From: Candidatus Hydrogenedentota bacterium
Lineage (GTDB): Bacteria > Hydrogenedentota > Hydrogenedentia > Hydrogenedentales > JAJRTN01
DNA: 64,000 nucleotides
Assembly (NCBI GenBank): GCA_024278275.1
Contig: JAJRTN010000032.1
Coordinates: 31,154-95,153, forward strand
Direction: 5' to 3'
Shown here: positions 61,804-64,000 of the stretch, piece after piece
Numbering within the stretch: the first letter of the stretch is position 1
How the letters are laid out: each line of letters starts with the position of its first letter
Notes under the pieces: model-generated
What the model was told of the DNA's origin: nothing
The model's input: the letters and a program-made list of their open reading frames with translations, nothing else
The model's database searches: none
Translations under genes and position numbers: made by a program

Positions 61804-62652
61804 TTATCCCTTGATGGCGCCGCTGGTCATGCCCTTGATGAACGTTTTCATGGCAAAGAGAAAGAACAGCACCATGGGAATGGAGGCCATGGTGTAGGCG
61901 GCCATGCTCATGCCGGGCCGAAGGCGCAGGTAAAACTCCGTATCGAGAAAGGCGAGGCCCAGCGGAATGGTGCGCAACGCTTCATCCCGAACAACCAGCA
62001 GGGGCCAGACATAATTGTTCCACGAACCCAGCACATTGATGATGGCCACCGTGCTCACGATGGGCATGGAAAGGGGAAGAACCACATGCCTCAGAATCTG
62101 CCACTCTCTCGCGCCGTCAATCCGGGCGGTGTCGAAGAGGTCCCTCGGTATTTCGTCAAAGAAATGTTTCATGAGAAAAATGGCGATGGGTAGCGACGCG
62201 GCCACCTGGGGCCACACGAGCCCCGCGTAGCTGTTGAGTAGGCCCAGTTGCCGCACGGTGAGAAAGAGGGGCACCAGCGTCAAAATGCCGGGCACCATCA
62301 TGAGCGCGATGATGGCGGCGAAAAAAGAACGTTGCCCGCGAAAACGGAGCACGCTGAAGGCATAGGCGGCGAAAAGCGCGACGACAAGCGTAAGGACGCA
62401 GGTGGCGCCGCTCACGGCCAGGCTGTTGAACAGGTATTTCACCGTGACCCGGAGGCCGAAGGCGAAGTTCTCCCACCGGATGGGCGCGGGCCAATTCCAG
62501 AAACGCGCGTAAATCTGCGCGGGATCCTTGGCGGCCATGCCAACCATGACCAGCAGGGGAAAGAGGGTCAGTCCCGTCCCCGCCAGGAGGGCCGTGTGGA
62601 GGGCCGTTTGGCCCAGGCGGACGTGCCGCCCAATGAAGGTGCGCCGTTTCAT
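61804..62652 (-). CDS. ABC sugar transporter permease, MalG-like
   Basis: The 282-residue inner-membrane protein has six helices and the EAA motif (EIPRDLFDTARIDGAREWQILRHVVLP) that contacts the ATPase. Its ATG overlaps the stop of the partner permease (ATGA). The C-terminal tail is short (GAIKG), as in MalG-type carbohydrate permeases. The ATPase is not encoded here and is probably a shared MsmK-type protein. Confidence 0.93.
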   Translation of the reverse strand: MKRRTFIGRHVRLGQTALHTALLAGTGLTLFPLLVMVGMAAKDPAQIYARFWNWPAPIRWENFAFGLRVTVKYLFNSLAVSGATCVLTLVVALFAAYAFSVLRFRGQRSFFAAIIALMMVPGILTLVPLFLTVRQLGLLNSYAGLVWPQVAASLPIAIFLMKHFFDEIPRDLFDTARIDGAREWQILRHVVLPLSMPIVSTVAIINVLGSWNNYVWPLLVVRDEALRTIPLGLAFLDTEFYLRLRPGMSMAAYTMASIPMVLFFLFAMKTFIKGMTSGAIKG

Positions 62653-63509
62653 GGTTGCCGCCGCCGCAGGAAGGTCATGTTGAGAAAGGTGAGGACCAGG
62701 CAAAGGGCGAAGAGCACCAGCCCGATGGTGGAGGCATAGCCCAGGCGCCCGAACTCGAAACAGTTCTTGAAGAGATAGAGTCCCGGCACCAGTGTGGCGT
62801 TGGCCGGTCCGCCCGCCGTCAGCACCAGTATGCCCTCGTAGGACTGAATGAGCCCGAGGCAACATAGGATGGATACGATGCGGAATTGGGGGAGGAGGAG
62901 GGGCATTTCAACCTGGCGCACAATGGCCCAGGACGACGCGCCATCCAGCCGGGCGGCTTCGTAGAGGCTCTTGGGGATGTTGATGAATCCCGCGAGAAAG
63001 AGAAGCATGTTTATGCCTCCCAGCCAGGGCACCCCCATGAAAATGATGGCGGGGATCACCGTGGACGTGCTTCCGAGCCAGGTGGTCTTCAGCATCTCCA
63101 GGCCGGCCGCCTCAAGCAGCCGGTTCACCGCACCCTCCGGGCCGTAGAAGTCCCGCCAGATGAGAATACCCGTCATCATGGGGATCACCACGGGGATGAC
63201 CAGCACCGCCCGGTAGAAAAAAGCCGCCCGTTGCGACCGGACGCCGTGGATGAGTTTCGCGCCGATGAAGGGGCCTAAGATTTGCAGGGGCAGGCCGATG
63301 GCGAAAAGCCCCAGGACCTTGAAGCCGTGCCAGAACAAGGGGTCCCGGTACAGGTCGATGAAGTTTTGGAAGCCCACGAAACGGTTGAGTCCCAGGCCGT
63401 CGCTGCGGTACAGGGCCAGCTTGAAGGCGTGCAGGAAAGGCCAATAGGCAAAGATTCCCAACAGCGCGAAGGCGGGCAGCAGGTAGATCCAGGCAATCCG
63501 TGTTCTCAT
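62649..63509 (-). CDS. ABC sugar transporter permease, MalF-like
   Basis: The 286-residue protein has six helices with the EAA motif near residues 185-205 (NIPKSLYEAARLDGASSWAIVRQVEMP). The ATG at 63509 overlaps the binding-protein stop (ATGA). It forms the transport pore with the next gene product. The operon order, binding protein then permease then permease, is typical of sugar importers. Confidence 0.93.
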   Translation of the reverse strand: MRTRIAWIYLLPAFALLGIFAYWPFLHAFKLALYRSDGLGLNRFVGFQNFIDLYRDPLFWHGFKVLGLFAIGLPLQILGPFIGAKLIHGVRSQRAAFFYRAVLVIPVVIPMMTGILIWRDFYGPEGAVNRLLEAAGLEMLKTTWLGSTSTVIPAIIFMGVPWLGGINMLLFLAGFINIPKSLYEAARLDGASSWAIVRQVEMPLLLPQFRIVSILCCLGLIQSYEGILVLTAGGPANATLVPGLYLFKNCFEFGRLGYASTIGLVLFALCLVLTFLNMTFLRRRQP

Positions 63510-64000
63510 GGCGCGGCCCACGGCGTGTCCTCCCCCAGGTGGGTCCGCAGGAAATCCCGGTCCAATTCATCACGGTAGATTTCCGCCTGCCGTGCCAGCG
63601 AGTTCCGGTGACTCCGGCTCAATCGGCTCAGGAAGTCCTCCAGGGAAAGGGTTTCTCCCAGGTAGCCCTGCCAGAGCGGCCAGAATTCGCTCAGGCTCTG
63701 CGCGTCATACCCCGCCACGTTGACGAGGGGCAGAAAGGCGAATTCCTCCCTGGGCAGAAGCGCACGGGCTTCGGGTTTCGGAGCCACCGCCGCGACCGCA
63801 GGGATGTCATACACCTGGGCGTTGGCGAACACCTTGTTGGCCACGCGCGGCAGGGTAAGGTATTGGCACAGGGCGACGCCGGCCTATTCGCGCCATGGCT
63901 CGGTCTTCTGCGTGGCCACCATCATGCAGGCCCGCATGCCGGCGTTCTGGTTTACGCCGCCGGCCCGCGCCAGCAGGGTGGTTTCCTTCGTCAGCCGGGG
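63506..64000 (-). CDS. ABC sugar-binding protein, C-terminal portion with in-frame TAG
   Basis: The frame enters from the right edge and ends at 63506. It shows the C-terminal part of an extracellular solute-binding protein (ACMMVATQKTEPWRE, then ALCQYLTLPRVANKV), with helix-rich sequence and no membrane anchor. A TAG at 63884-63886 interrupts it after WRE, yet the same frame continues for 125 residues to the natural stop. A GTG at 63844 is the only nearby start and has no clear ribosome site. The N-terminal, lipoprotein end of the gene lies outside the window. The protein would feed the two permeases. Confidence 0.72.

Noticed and set aside
27047..63886. Genome-wide recoding of TAG as sense
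   Set aside because: At least five genes in the window end properly at TAG with the next start right behind, so TAG is a working stop.
1..64000. CRISPR array, prophage or insertion sequence
   Set aside because: No regularly spaced direct repeats, integrase, transposase or phage structural gene was seen.

Overview
The window is 64 kb of GC-rich (by eye about 60-65 %), densely coded bacterial DNA with no rRNA, phage, insertion sequence or CRISPR array. Two large prepilin-like proteins of the Planctomycetes/Lentisphaerae/Hydrogenedentota type, two GxGYxYxP-family proteins, a TIGR03663-type membrane protein, a degenerate sulfatase and a complex quinol-linked respiratory operon together suggest an uncultured polysaccharide-degrading bacterium near Hydrogenedentota or the PVC phyla. 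This placement is inferred from gene content, not from a marker gene.

Layout. 1-3127: a large secreted glycosidase-like protein running off the left edge. 3589-8613 (+): PTS-IIA-like regulator, KefB-type antiporter, structured repeats, a 47-residue membrane peptide and ComEC. 8562-14252 (-): a pseudo-receiver/Fis-type regulator with a glycerol-1-phosphate dehydrogenase and a secreted helical protein, then a sulfatase-like pseudoenzyme with an in-frame TAA and a Gfo/Idh/MocA oxidoreductase. 14395-29402 (-): the centrepiece, a 12-gene overlapping operon: Rrf2 regulator, FAD/Fe-S oxidoreductase, Rieske protein, b6f-like cytochrome b, decaheme cytochrome c, NapA-type molybdoenzyme, two NapG-like ferredoxins with a tiny sigma-region-2-like protein between them, NapH-like ferredoxin, an exported His-rich protein, and a YHS-domain/NapH fusion. 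29706-36712 (-): ExbB-ExbD-TPR-VWA-GHMP kinase operon, with an in-frame TAG inside the TPR gene. 37129-39663 (+): TIGR03663-type protein and FkbM methyltransferase. 39775-43661 (-): clpX, clpP, tig and tRNA-Leu. 43951-47886 (-): DUF4832-type protein and acyl-CoA dehydrogenase. 48698-52953: an AraR-like repressor divergent from two paralogous prepilin-like genes. 53406-57028 (+): clpB and a polysaccharide deacetylase. 57052-64000 (-): sugar ABC transporter operon with two GxGYxYxP proteins and a UroD-like protein; its binding-protein gene carries an in-frame TAG.

How the parts fit. The large operon reads as one electron-transfer chain: NAD(P)H and/or menaquinol to a Rieske/cytochrome b complex, then a ten-heme membrane-anchored wire, then a periplasmic NapA-type reductase. 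The usual NapB, NapC and NapD are absent. A regulator with iron-sulfur-type cysteines opens the operon, and an inverted repeat overlaps its promoter. This is the strongest candidate for an undescribed system. A second anomaly is that three otherwise intact minus-strand genes are each broken by one in-frame stop, although TAG is also a normal terminator in at least five genes here.
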